A DNA stretch of 19,239 nt from Comamonadaceae bacterium (GTDB taxonomy: Bacteria > Pseudomonadota > Gammaproteobacteria > Burkholderiales > Burkholderiaceae_C). The position numbers were made by a program, and so were the translations under genes. Location: contig CANJXV010000015.1 of the NCBI GenBank assembly GCA_947478935.1, positions 1 to 19,239 on the forward strand, written 5' to 3'. Positions 1-7,941 of this stretch are shown in pieces (position 1 is the stretch's first letter; the number at the start of each line of letters is the position of its first letter). A model generated the notes under the pieces. It worked only from the letters and a program-made list of their open reading frames with translations. It had not been told where the DNA came from and did not search any database.

Positions 1-1187
1 AATTGCAAAACATCGCTGCGGTAGGCCTGCCACACCGGCAGCACTGCAGCGCACAGGGCCACCAGCGCTGCGAGCGCAGGCACCACCCACAAGGTATTGG
101 GCCATAAGACACCGGTGGCCATTAACTGGCTTTGCAAACCCAGCACCCAGCCTAAGCCCATAACAAACGCTTGCCCTAAGGCCAAACCGCACAGCGCAGA
201 TAGTAGCGCCAGCCATAGCGCTTCGGTCATTAATAAAACACTGATGCGACTGGCCGGCGCGCCCAGCATACGCAGCAATGCCAGGTCGCCCTGGCGCTCA
301 CGCACCGCATTCCATAAAGCGATGAACACACTCAGTCCCGCCGTGACTAACAGCATGCCGGCAAAGGCACGTAATACATCCGTGCCCAAGCCCAACATAT
401 GCAAGAGGCGGGTCACTTCCAGGGCCGGTGCCGCTGCTTGCATATCGGTCGTGGTGTTCACCCAGCGCGGGAAAGTGACTGCGGCCAACGGGCTGGTGTA
501 TCGCACCAGTGCCATGGTGACTTCACGATCATCTTCCAGCGCCTGGCGGTCTTCTTCGTCCACCGCTTGCGCGCTTTCATGCACTTTCCAAACCGAAGCG
601 GTATCGGTGATGATGAGGCGGTCTATCACACCACCCTGCGCGGCCAACACACCTACCACGGTATAGGCCTGGTCGCCATGGGCATGGCCGCCAGCGCCCA
701 AGCCGTGGGATCCTGCAAATTTCTCACCCAACTGCAAACCCAAAGTACGTGCCACAGAGGCACCCAAAACCACTTGCATGGACGCATCCCACACATGGCC
801 TTGCGCGAGCGTGGCTTGGTAGTGCTGCAGATAGGCTGGCGATGTGCCGACAATGCGATAGCCCTGCAAATTGTCGCCCAGGCTGATGGGAATAATTTCT
901 GCCACCAAGGGATTTTTCTTGAGCGCATTGACCGCTGCCAAAGGCACATTACCCGGCGGCACATCCAAGTGCAGCACCCCAGACAAAATCAATTGCATCG
1001 GACTGCCCTTGGCGCCAACCACGGCGTCGATACCGGCCAGGTCACGGTCAAAAACACGCTCGACATGGTGAGATACCAGCAGTAAAAAAGTAATCGAGCC
1101 CAGGCCCAAACTCAGAAGTAGCACATTGAGTATTGCCGCCATCGGGCGCGCCCACACGTAGCGCCAAGCGTAGGCCAAGGTGTTCAT
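1..1187 (-). CDS. FtsX/MacB-like ABC transporter permease, 3' end cut by window edge
   Basis: I translated this by eye from ATG at 1187; 395 codons are visible and no stop is reached, so only the last few residues are missing. Residues about 17-38 form the first membrane helix. A large periplasmic domain follows (about 40-265), then three helices (about 270-292, 318-345, 366-385), the usual FtsX/MacB layout. The sequence ends at AYRSDVLQ, a typical near-terminal stretch of such permeases. The periplasmic domain has a His/Gly loop GSHGLGAGGHAHGD (159-172) and an acidic stretch (210-224). As I recall the family, a loop like this is seen in permeases encoded with zinc-regulated DUF2796/ZrgA periplasmic proteins, so a metal-linked role is possible. 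No such partner lies upstream; it could lie beyond position 1. The ATG overlaps the ATPase stop by 4 bases (ATGA), showing translational coupling. Substrate is unknown. Confidence 0.85.
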   Translation of the reverse strand, partial: MNTLAYAWRYVWARPMAAILNVLLLSLGLGSITFLLLVSHHVERVFDRDLAGIDAVVGAKGSPMQLILSGVLHLDVPPGNVPLAAVNALKKNPLVAEIIPISLGDNLQGYRIVGTSPAYLQHYQATLAQGHVWDASMQVVLGASVARTLGLQLGEKFAGSHGLGAGGHAHGDQAYTVVGVLAAQGGVIDRLIITDTASVWKVHESAQAVDEEDRQALEDDREVTMALVRYTSPLAAVTFPRWVNTTTDMQAAAPALEVTRLLHMLGLGTDVLRAFAGMLLVTAGLSVFIALWNAVRERQGDLALLRMLGAPASRISVLLMTEALWLALLSALCGLALGQAFVMGLGWVLGLQSQLMATGVLWPNTLWVVPALAALVALCAAVLPVWQAYRSDVLQ

Positions 1188-1885
1188 GCTTGGAGCCTGC
1201 CTGCCGCTGTGTTGGGTTGTGCTTCGCGCGGCACTGAAGTGAGGTGCAGCAGGGTAGGCAGCTCAGCCATGCACGATGTCAATACCTGCGCGACGCGCGC
1301 ATCATGCGTCGCAATAACCAAGGTGGCGCTGTGTTGCTGCGCCGCTTGCACCAGCAATTGCACTGCGGCCTGCGCCGCCGTATCGTCCAAGCTGGCGGTG
1401 GGTTCGTCGGCCAATATCAGGCGCGGCTGCATCAACACCGCACGCGCCAGGGCCACCCGCTGCGCCTGCCCGCCCGAGAGTTGCGATGGCAGACGTTGCG
1501 CCAGTTCGGTCACGCCCAACTGCGCCAAAACCTGGCGCACCCGCTGCGCATCGACCGGCAGGCCTGCGGCCCAAAAGGCCAGTTCCAGGTTGTGTTGCAC
1601 GGTTAAGGCGGCGCTTAAATGCAGCTTCTGCGGTAAAAAACCAATGTTGCGTGCGCGCCAGGCATCGGCACTTCGTCCGGATAACTTGGTCACGTCCTGC
1701 GCTGCCACCGTCAACGCGCCTTGTTGGGGTTTGACCAATGCCGCCAGCAAAGCCAGCCAGGTGGATTTGCCGCTGCCTGAGGGCCCGCTGAGTAGCAACA
1801 CAGCGCCCTGCTCCACCGTCACATCGGGGAATGCCAAGGGCTGGCCCGCACCGTAGGCGAATTGCAATTGCCGGGTTTCAATCAT
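1184..1885 (-). CDS. ABC transporter ATP-binding protein (LolD/MacB-type exporter class)
   Basis: This 233-residue cytoplasmic nucleotide-binding subunit powers the adjacent FtsX-like permease. All core motifs are intact: Walker A GPSGSGKST (34-42), Q-loop Gln86, signature LSGGQ (136-140), Walker B LILADE (156-161) and H-loop His194. Size and sequence match the LolD/MacB/FtsE class that pairs with FtsX-type permeases in mechanotransmission or exporter complexes. The stop overlaps the permease ATG by 4 bases, so the two are made together. The start at 1885 is the first residue of a well-aligned domain (MIETRQLQFAYG). A GGAGG lies about 14 bases upstream, rather far for a normal ribosome site. 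About 30 residues after the domain core look unstructured and are probably not essential. The transported substrate cannot be told from this subunit. Confidence 0.93.
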   Translation of the reverse strand: MIETRQLQFAYGAGQPLAFPDVTVEQGAVLLLSGPSGSGKSTWLALLAALVKPQQGALTVAAQDVTKLSGRSADAWRARNIGFLPQKLHLSAALTVQHNLELAFWAAGLPVDAQRVRQVLAQLGVTELAQRLPSQLSGGQAQRVALARAVLMQPRLILADEPTASLDDTAAQAAVQLLVQAAQQHSATLVIATHDARVAQVLTSCMAELPTLLHLTSVPREAQPNTAAGRLQA

Positions 1886-2061
1886 GTAGGGCTAACTCGC
1901 CTCCAAGGCCGTGCGTACCTGCTGCCGACCGAGTGCAAGACCAAGCTCAATGACGCAGACATGCGCGGCTAGGGTTCGCGCTACGTGCTGCAAACTGCGG
2001 ATTGCGCAGCTAAAAAAATCAACGCATACCTCCAAGTCGCTACGCAATCTAAAGTCGCACA

Positions 2062-2604
2062 TTAGGGCTTAGCCAACCGAGCAAAAGTCTTGCGGAACTT
2101 GGCCACCTTGGGCGCAGCCACGGCCAGGCAATAGCCCTGGCCGGGGTTTTTGGCAAAGAAGTTTTGGTGGTATTCCTCAGCGCGGGCGTAGTTCGACAAC
2201 ATCTGCACCTCGGTAACGATGGGTTTGCCAAAGTCGCCTGCTGTGTCCAAGGCCTGCAACATGGCTTGGGCCGCCTGCAGTTGCTCCGGCGTGGTGCAGT
2301 AAATGCCGCTGCGGTACTGGGTGCCCACATCATGGCCCTGACGGTTGAGCGTGGTCGGGTCATGGATCAGGAAAAAAATCTCTAAGAGTTCGGTCAAGCT
2401 GACTTGCTCCGGGTCAAACTCCAAGCGCACCACCTCATTGTGGCCGCTGGTGCCGGTGCTGACCAGCTCGTAGGTGGGGCGGGGCGCCTTACCGTTGCTG
2501 TAGCCCGACTCCACTTGCGTCACGCCGCGCACCTGCAAAAACACGGATTCGGTGCACCAGAAACATCCTCCTCCGAGGACCAGGGTTTGTGTGGCAGTGG
2601 CCAT
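2062..2604 (-). CDS. msrA: Peptide-methionine (S)-S-oxide reductase MsrA
   Basis: MsrA reduces the S-form of methionine sulfoxide in proteins and free methionine with thioredoxin as electron donor, repairing oxidative damage in the cytoplasm. The 180-residue product carries the catalytic motif GGGCFWCTE near its N terminus, with the nucleophilic Cys of GCFWC. Further family blocks are YSNG, GHNEVVRLEFDP, HDPTTLNRQGHDVGTQYRS and the C-terminal GYC...PKVAKFR region with another cysteine. Length is normal for the family. I chose ATG at 2604 because AGGAGA (2613-2618, read on the minus strand) lies 8 bases upstream. A TTG at 2610 is in frame but only 2 bases from that site. The gene stands alone, divergent from tetR, with a 236-base gap between the starts. 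Confidence 0.96.
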   Translation of the reverse strand: MATATQTLVLGGGCFWCTESVFLQVRGVTQVESGYSNGKAPRPTYELVSTGTSGHNEVVRLEFDPEQVSLTELLEIFFLIHDPTTLNRQGHDVGTQYRSGIYCTTPEQLQAAQAMLQALDTAGDFGKPIVTEVQMLSNYARAEEYHQNFFAKNPGQGYCLAVAAPKVAKFRKTFARLAKP

Positions 2605-2778
2605 ACGCAATGTCTCCTATAGCTAGACAGAGTGGTCAAAAACCCCAAGCATACGGTGCTCGCGTGTAGGCGCCGTGAAGTCCATGAACCCTAGAGGCAA
2701 AAGGCTTGGCCATTTATGGCGCGACGGGCCCACGCTAACAGGCTTAGCAGGCGACTTTCGCGGCCCTGGGGCGAACTG

Positions 2779-2795
2779 GACAGAGACCGTCTGTC
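2779..2795. repeat. Perfect inverted repeat upstream of tetR
   Basis: GACAGA (2779-2784) and TCTGTC (2790-2795) are a perfect 6-base inverted repeat around a 5-base centre. It overlaps the proposed -35 box of the tetR promoter in the msrA-tetR gap. It could be a second binding site for a regulator or a small hairpin. A 6-base repeat can arise by chance, so this is weak. Confidence 0.3.
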
Positions 2796-2818
2796 AGGAC
2801 ACGCCCAGACGTTACACT
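2791..2818 (+). promoter_or_regulatory. Candidate sigma70 promoter of the tetR-RND operon
   Basis: CTGTCA (2791-2796, 4 of 6 to TTGACA) and TACACT (2813-2818, 4 of 6 to TATAAT) are separated by 16 bases. Transcription would begin near 2825, giving a leader of only about 16 bases before the ATG at 2841. The prediction was made by eye from weak boxes. Confidence 0.35.
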
Positions 2819-2820
2819 AC

Positions 2821-2834
2821 TAACCAACTGGTCA
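2821..2834. promoter_or_regulatory. Candidate TetR-family operator
   Basis: TAACCA-AC-TGGTCA is an imperfect palindrome: the half-sites TAACCA and TGACCA (reverse of TGGTCA) differ at one base. It lies 6 bases before the tetR ATG and on the predicted transcription start. TetR-family repressors that control efflux pumps commonly bind such palindromes in their own promoter. By inference the adjacent TetR protein binds here and represses the whole tetR-pump operon. It also fills the place where a ribosome binding site would be. Confidence 0.5.
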
Positions 2835-2840
2835 TTAAAA

Positions 2841-3539
2841 ATGCAGCTGATTAAAAGCCTCTTCCAACCTACCTGCCCCATTCCGGTCAAGCGCGAGCGC
2901 CGCAAAGAGGCGCGCCCGGGCGAACTGTTGCAAGCAGCCCTAGCGCTGTTTGTGGAAAAGGGCTTTGCCGCCACCAAGGTCGAAGACGTGGCACGCATGG
3001 CCGGGGTTTCCAAGGGCACTTTATTTCTGTACTTCAGCAGCAAAGAAGAATTGTTCAAGGCCGTGGTGCGGGACAAGATCGTGGGCCAGTTGTCGCAATT
3101 TCATGCGGCCATTGACGCCTACCAAGGCCCAACCGACCAACTGATGCGCACTTTTTTGCATGCCTGGTGGCAGCAGGCGGACGCCAGCCAGAGCAGCGGG
3201 ATCGCTAAATTGATGCTGAGCGAGGGTCAGCAATTCCCTGAATTGGCGGCTTTTTACCGCGAAGAGGTGATTGACCCGGCGCGCGAACTGATCGCCCGTG
3301 TCCACGCCCGCGGCGTACGGCAGGGCGAATTTCGACCTATTGACCCTACTTACGGCCCCTTGACGCTACTGTCATCGATACTATTTTTAGCTTTATGGCG
3401 CCACGCGCCGGCCTTAAGCCCCCCACGCGCCAGCCCTTTGCAACCACTGGCCTACTTGGATGCCTTAATTGATACCTACCTCAGCGGGGTGTTGCTGCGC
3501 GAACCAAAGCACCCCACTCTTGATCAAAAAACCTTATGA
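2841..3539 (+). CDS. TetR/AcrR-family transcriptional regulator of the RND pump
   Basis: This is a 232-residue one-component regulator. The N-terminal DNA-binding domain occupies about residues 24-80: a first helix GELLQAALALFVEKGFAAT, then the helix-turn-helix VEDVARMAGVSKGTLFLYF, which is strongly TetR-like. The C-terminal part (about 90-220) is helical and should bind the inducer and form the dimer. The ligand is unknown. The stop overlaps the start of the membrane-fusion gene by 4 bases (ATGA), so the repressor is the first gene of the pump operon rather than divergent from it. The ATG at 2841 has no Shine-Dalgarno sequence; a palindrome (2821-2834) sits there instead. The first 20 residues, with a basic KRERRKEAR stretch, precede the conserved domain, so a slightly later start cannot be excluded. 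Confidence 0.93.
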   Translation: MQLIKSLFQPTCPIPVKRERRKEARPGELLQAALALFVEKGFAATKVEDVARMAGVSKGTLFLYFSSKEELFKAVVRDKIVGQLSQFHAAIDAYQGPTDQLMRTFLHAWWQQADASQSSGIAKLMLSEGQQFPELAAFYREEVIDPARELIARVHARGVRQGEFRPIDPTYGPLTLLSSILFLALWRHAPALSPPRASPLQPLAYLDALIDTYLSGVLLREPKHPTLDQKTL

Positions 3540-4705
3540 AATCGAAATTACCCTGGATATTTTTAGTGCTGGCGCTTGTGGCGGGCGGTGGCGCCTTTCA
3601 ATGGCAACGCATGAAAAGTGCGGCTAACGCGAGCAGCACCGCGAACACCACTGCCGGCGCACCGGCAACACCGGCATCTGCGGCCAGTGGAGCCGCCAAA
3701 CCCTTACCCGTGGTGGCGCTGGCTGCCAGCGATCTGGTGAACTTGCAAACCATCCCCTTGGTGCAAGTGCTGCCGATCTCGGGGCCGATCAAAGCGGTCA
3801 ATTCGGCATTTGTCAAAGCCCGCGTTTCCGGTGAATTGCAAGATCTGTTGGTGCGCGAAGGCGACTATGTCAAAGCCGGGCAGGTGATTGCCCGCGTGGA
3901 CAGCACCGAATACCAGGCCCGCCTGCGCCAAGCGCAACAGCAAGCGCAGTCAGCCAAAGCGCAGGTGGACATTGCCCAGCGCACCTATGACAACAACCGC
4001 TCGTTAGTGGATCAGGGCTTTATCTCCAAAACCGCGTTAGAGATTTCCGCCTCCAATTTAGGGGCCAGCCAGGCCAGCTACCAGGCGGCCCAGTCAGGCG
4101 TAGATGTGCTGCAAAAGTCATTGGACGATGCGGTCATACGCGCACCCATCACCGGGCAGGTATCGCAACGCTTGGCGCAAAACGGGGAACGCGTCGCCAT
4201 AGATGCCCGGGTGGTAGAGATAGTAGACCTAACCCAATTGGAACTGGAAGCCAGCCTGAGCGCCGAGGATGCGGCCAAGGTACGGCTGGGGCAAATTGCC
4301 CAGGTCAGCATCGACGGCAGTATCGACAGCGTGGCCGCAAAGGTGGTGCGCGTCAACCCCAATGCCTCGGCGGGCAGCCGCGCCGTGGTGGTTTACATGG
4401 CACTTGCGCCCCACGCCCAGCTACGCCAGGGTTTGTTTCTGCAAGGCCGTTTAAGTACCGGCAGCCGGACCGGCCCCGCCCTTCCATTAAGCGCCGTGCG
4501 CACGGACAAGCCGGTGACCTATGTGCAAATCGTGGTGGACGGTAAAGTGCAACACCAACCCGTGGTCACCGGCTTTATCGGTGACTACCAAGGCCAGGCC
4601 ATGGTCGAAGTCATGGGTTTACCGGCGGGCACGCGCGCGCTACTGGGCAGCGTAGGCGCCTTGCTGGCGGGCACGCCAGTCACCGTCAACGAAGCGGGCA
4701 AATAA
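3536..4705 (+). CDS. RND efflux pump periplasmic adaptor (membrane fusion protein)
   Basis: The 389-residue adaptor links the inner-membrane RND pump to the outer-membrane channel. One hydrophobic segment (about 6-22) acts as signal anchor. There is no lipobox cysteine, so it is probably held by this helix and not by lipid. A low-complexity Ala/Ser/Thr/Pro linker (27-56) follows. The split lipoyl (biotinyl-like) domain has halves at about 90-121 (VKARVSGELQDLLVREGDYV) and 199-217 (VIRAPITGQVSQRL). Between them (123-197) an Ala/Gln-rich stretch should form the coiled-coil hairpin that contacts TolC. Beta-barrel and membrane-proximal domains make up the rest. Its ATG overlaps the tetR stop, and the RND gene starts 3 bases after its stop, so the three are co-expressed. 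Substrate cannot be deduced. Confidence 0.94.
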   Translation: MKSKLPWIFLVLALVAGGGAFQWQRMKSAANASSTANTTAGAPATPASAASGAAKPLPVVALAASDLVNLQTIPLVQVLPISGPIKAVNSAFVKARVSGELQDLLVREGDYVKAGQVIARVDSTEYQARLRQAQQQAQSAKAQVDIAQRTYDNNRSLVDQGFISKTALEISASNLGASQASYQAAQSGVDVLQKSLDDAVIRAPITGQVSQRLAQNGERVAIDARVVEIVDLTQLELEASLSAEDAAKVRLGQIAQVSIDGSIDSVAAKVVRVNPNASAGSRAVVVYMALAPHAQLRQGLFLQGRLSTGSRTGPALPLSAVRTDKPVTYVQIVVDGKVQHQPVVTGFIGDYQGQAMVEVMGLPAGTRALLGSVGALLAGTPVTVNEAGK

Positions 4706-4708
4706 TTT

Positions 4709-7700
4709 ATGTGGTTTACCCGCGTTAGCCTGAACAACCCGGTGATGGCCACCATGATGATGGCCGCCCTGGTCGTGCTGGGCTTGTTTTCGATGCATCG
4801 GCTCAAGGTCGATCAGTTTCCCAATATCGACTTCCCCACGGTTGTCGTCATCACCGAATACCCCGGCGCTGCGCCCGAGATCGTGGAGAGCGAAGTTTCC
4901 AAAAAACTGGAAGAAGCAGTCAACTCGATTGCCGGTATCAGCTCCCTCACCTCGCGTAGCTACGAAGGCCAATCGGTAGTCATCATCAACTTTGACCTGA
5001 CCATGGACGGGCGCAAAGCGGCCGACGATGTCCGCGAAAAAGTAGCCTCCGTCAAACCGCTATTGCGCACCGAAGTGAAAGAACCGCGCGTGCTGCGCTT
5101 TGACCCTTCGGCTAAAGCTATTTGGTCGGTGGCAGTACTGCCCGATGGCAAAGGCACGACGCTCAGTGCAGTGGAGCTCACCAACTGGGCCGAACAGGTG
5201 TTTAAAAAGCGCCTGGAAAACGTCCCTGGCGTGGGATCGGTCAGCGTAGTGGGTGGCACCAAGCGCGAGATCAATATTTACCTCAACCCCCAGGCCATGG
5301 AAGCGCTGGGCATCACGCCTGACCAGGTGGTAAGCGCGGTGCGCAACGAAAACCAGGATCTGCCCCTGGGCAGCATCCGTTCGCTGGAGCAAGAGCGCGT
5401 GATACAGGTGTCGGGCCGCATACAAAGGCCCGAGGACTTTGGCAACATCATCATCGCTCGTAAAAATGGGGCGCCGGTGCGCGTAAGCCAAATCGCGCAG
5501 CTCAAAGACGGTGCGCAGGAAGTGGAAAACTTAGCCCTCTACAACGGGCAGCGCACGTTGCTGTTGTCAGTACAAAAAACACAGGACGACAATACGATTG
5601 CGGTGGTCGATGGTCTGGAAAAAACTTTGGCCGAGGTGCGCAAACAAGTACCTGCAGGGATTCGTTTGGAAACGATTGCTGATGGCTCACGCCAGATTCG
5701 CGTGTCGGTGGACAACGTCAACCGCACGCTGATTGAAGGCGCGGCACTCACGGTTTTGATTGTGTTTTTGTTCCTAAATTCCTGGCGCTCAACCATCATC
5801 ACCGGCTTGACGCTGCCCATCGCCCTGATTGGCACGTTTTTGTTCATGTACATGCTGGGCTTTACCATCAATATGATCAGCATGATGGCGCTCAGCCTGT
5901 GTGTGGGCTTGCTGATTGACGATGCTATTGTGGTGCGCGAAAACATCGTGCGCCATATCCAAATGGGCAAGACTCCATTTCAAGCCGCCATGGACGGCAC
6001 ACAAGAGATCGGGCTGGCGGTGCTGGCCACCACGCTGTCTATCGTGGCGGTGTTTTTACCGATTGGTTTTATGGCCGGCATCATCGGCAAGTTTTTCCAC
6101 GAATTCGGCCTGACCATTGTGGTGGCGGTACTGATCTCTATGTTCGTCAGCTTTACGCTGGACCCTATGCTGTCCAGCGTCTGGCACGACCCTAGCGTGG
6201 CCAGCCACGGCAAGCACAGCGGGCCTGCCAATTGGTACGACAAAACTATAGGCCGCGTGACGGGCTGGTTTGAACGGGGCACGGATTACCTAGCCGATGT
6301 GTACCAAGGCATTTTGCGCTGGGCGCTGGGCCACAAACTGGCCACCGTGTTTCTGGCACTGGGTATTTTTATTAGCAGCGTGTTCATGGTGCCGCTGCTG
6401 GGGACCGAGTTTGTGCCCAAGTCAGATTTTTCAGAGACCACGGTCAACTTTTACACACCGGTAGGCTCCTCGCTGGAAGTGACCGAGGCGCGCGCCAAGC
6501 AGGTAGAAGCCATCGTGCGCGAATTTCCGGAAGTGCGTTACACCCTAACCACCATCAACACCGGTAATGCCCAGGGAAAGATGTACGCCAACATTTACAT
6601 CCGCATGGTGGACCGCAAAGCGCGAAAGCGTGGCATTGAGGAAATATCCACCATCTTGCGCGAACGTCTTGCCCATGTGCCAGGCATTACCGTTACGCAT
6701 ATTGGCTTGTTTGATTCGGTGGGCGGTAGCAAGCAAATTACTTTTTCTCTTTTAGGTAGCGATATTCAGACACTGGAGCGCATTGCCCAAAGCGCATTGC
6801 CGCAATTGCGTGAAGTCCCCGGCTTGGTGGATCTTGACTCCAGCATGAAGCCCAATAAACCTACGCTCGAATTACAAGTCAACCGCGAGGTCGCTTCGGA
6901 CTTGGGCCTGAACCTTGCCCAGATCGGGAATAGCCTGCGCACCCTGGTCGCAGGGCAAACTGTGGGCAACTGGCGCGCCAGCGACGACCAAACTTACGAC
7001 GTCAATGTGCGGCTCAACCCGGCAGCGCGAGACAGCGCCACCGACCTGGAGCGCATGCCCTTGGCCATGGGCAGCAATGCCGATGGCTCGGGCCGCATCG
7101 TGCGCCTTAACCAGGTCGCTAAATTGGTAGAGACGCACACCTCCAACCAGATCAACCGGCGCGACTTGATGCGCGAGGTGTCCATCAACGCCAACGTGAG
7201 CGGGCGCTCTGCCGGCGAAGTGTCCAAGGACATCAAAAAAGTGATGGATGGCATCACCATGCCGCCGGGCTACAGCACGCAGTTCAGCGGCTCCACCAAA
7301 GATATGGCCGACTCTTTTGGCTACGCCGTGTCGGCCTTGGCGCTGGGCATTGTGTTTATCTACATGATCTTGGCCAGCCAGTTCAAAAGCTTTTTGCAGC
7401 CGCTGGCGCTCATGACGGCACTGCCTTTGACGCTCATCGGCGTGGTCCTGGCGCTGATGGCTTTTCGCTCTACGCTGTCGATGTTCTCGGTCATCGGGGT
7501 ACTGATGCTCATGGGCTTGGTCACCAAAAATGCGATTTTGCTGGTGGACTTTGCCATTCGGGCGCGCGAAGGCGGTACGGATGCACAAGGACGCTCAGTG
7601 CCCGGTATGGACCGTAATGCCGCTCTGTTGATGGCCGCCAAAGTGCGCCTGCGGCCGATTTTGATGACCACCCTAGCCATGATTTTTGGCATGGTGCCGC

Positions 7701-7918
7701 TAGCATTTGCGCTTTCCGAAGGCTCAGAAATGCGGGCACCCATGGGCCAGGCGGTAATCGGCGGAGTCATTACCTCGTCACTGCTGACCTTGGTCGTGGT
7801 GCCGGTGGTGTATTGCTATTTGGACGACCTAGGTCAACGGATGCGCCGTCTATTCGGCCTGCCAGCTGCTGTCTTACAGGCGCCGTCAGACGCCGCCGGT
7901 AAAATTGGCCCGGTCTGA
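4709..7918 (+). CDS. RND-family (HAE-1 type) multidrug efflux pump, inner-membrane subunit
   Basis: This 1069-residue proton-driven transporter has the full AcrB-like plan: helix 1 (about 11-29), a large periplasmic loop, helices 2-6 (about 343-500), a second repeat beginning near 545 with another periplasmic loop, and a final helix bundle (about 880-1045). The proton-relay residues are present: Asp404-Asp405 in helix 4 (GLLIDDAIVVRENI) and Lys940 in helix 10 (GLVTKNAILLVDF). This puts it with drug/organic-substrate pumps rather than metal pumps. An Arg follows the IVV of helix 4, where AcrB has Val; RND proteins of this type are known in Proteobacteria. It should form a trimer and take substrate from the periplasm or outer leaflet. 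It is the third gene of the operon, and the PCMT-like gene starts 23 bases after its stop. Confidence 0.96.
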   Translation: MWFTRVSLNNPVMATMMMAALVVLGLFSMHRLKVDQFPNIDFPTVVVITEYPGAAPEIVESEVSKKLEEAVNSIAGISSLTSRSYEGQSVVIINFDLTMDGRKAADDVREKVASVKPLLRTEVKEPRVLRFDPSAKAIWSVAVLPDGKGTTLSAVELTNWAEQVFKKRLENVPGVGSVSVVGGTKREINIYLNPQAMEALGITPDQVVSAVRNENQDLPLGSIRSLEQERVIQVSGRIQRPEDFGNIIIARKNGAPVRVSQIAQLKDGAQEVENLALYNGQRTLLLSVQKTQDDNTIAVVDGLEKTLAEVRKQVPAGIRLETIADGSRQIRVSVDNVNRTLIEGAALTVLIVFLFLNSWRSTIITGLTLPIALIGTFLFMYMLGFTINMISMMALSLCVGLLIDDAIVVRENIVRHIQMGKTPFQAAMDGTQEIGLAVLATTLSIVAVFLPIGFMAGIIGKFFHEFGLTIVVAVLISMFVSFTLDPMLSSVWHDPSVASHGKHSGPANWYDKTIGRVTGWFERGTDYLADVYQGILRWALGHKLATVFLALGIFISSVFMVPLLGTEFVPKSDFSETTVNFYTPVGSSLEVTEARAKQVEAIVREFPEVRYTLTTINTGNAQGKMYANIYIRMVDRKARKRGIEEISTILRERLAHVPGITVTHIGLFDSVGGSKQITFSLLGSDIQTLERIAQSALPQLREVPGLVDLDSSMKPNKPTLELQVNREVASDLGLNLAQIGNSLRTLVAGQTVGNWRASDDQTYDVNVRLNPAARDSATDLERMPLAMGSNADGSGRIVRLNQVAKLVETHTSNQINRRDLMREVSINANVSGRSAGEVSKDIKKVMDGITMPPGYSTQFSGSTKDMADSFGYAVSALALGIVFIYMILASQFKSFLQPLALMTALPLTLIGVVLALMAFRSTLSMFSVIGVLMLMGLVTKNAILLVDFAIRAREGGTDAQGRSVPGMDRNAALLMAAKVRLRPILMTTLAMIFGMVPLAFALSEGSEMRAPMGQAVIGGVITSSLLTLVVVPVVYCYLDDLGQRMRRLFGLPAAVLQAPSDAAGKIGPV

Positions 7919-7941
7919 ATTGCGCTCCCGAAAGTATTGTT

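Noticed and set aside
6872..7588. Long 238-codon minus-strand frame inside the RND gene
   Set aside because: It lies wholly opposite a clearly conserved pump gene and is rich in His/Arg/Gln, typical of an antisense shadow in GC-rich DNA.
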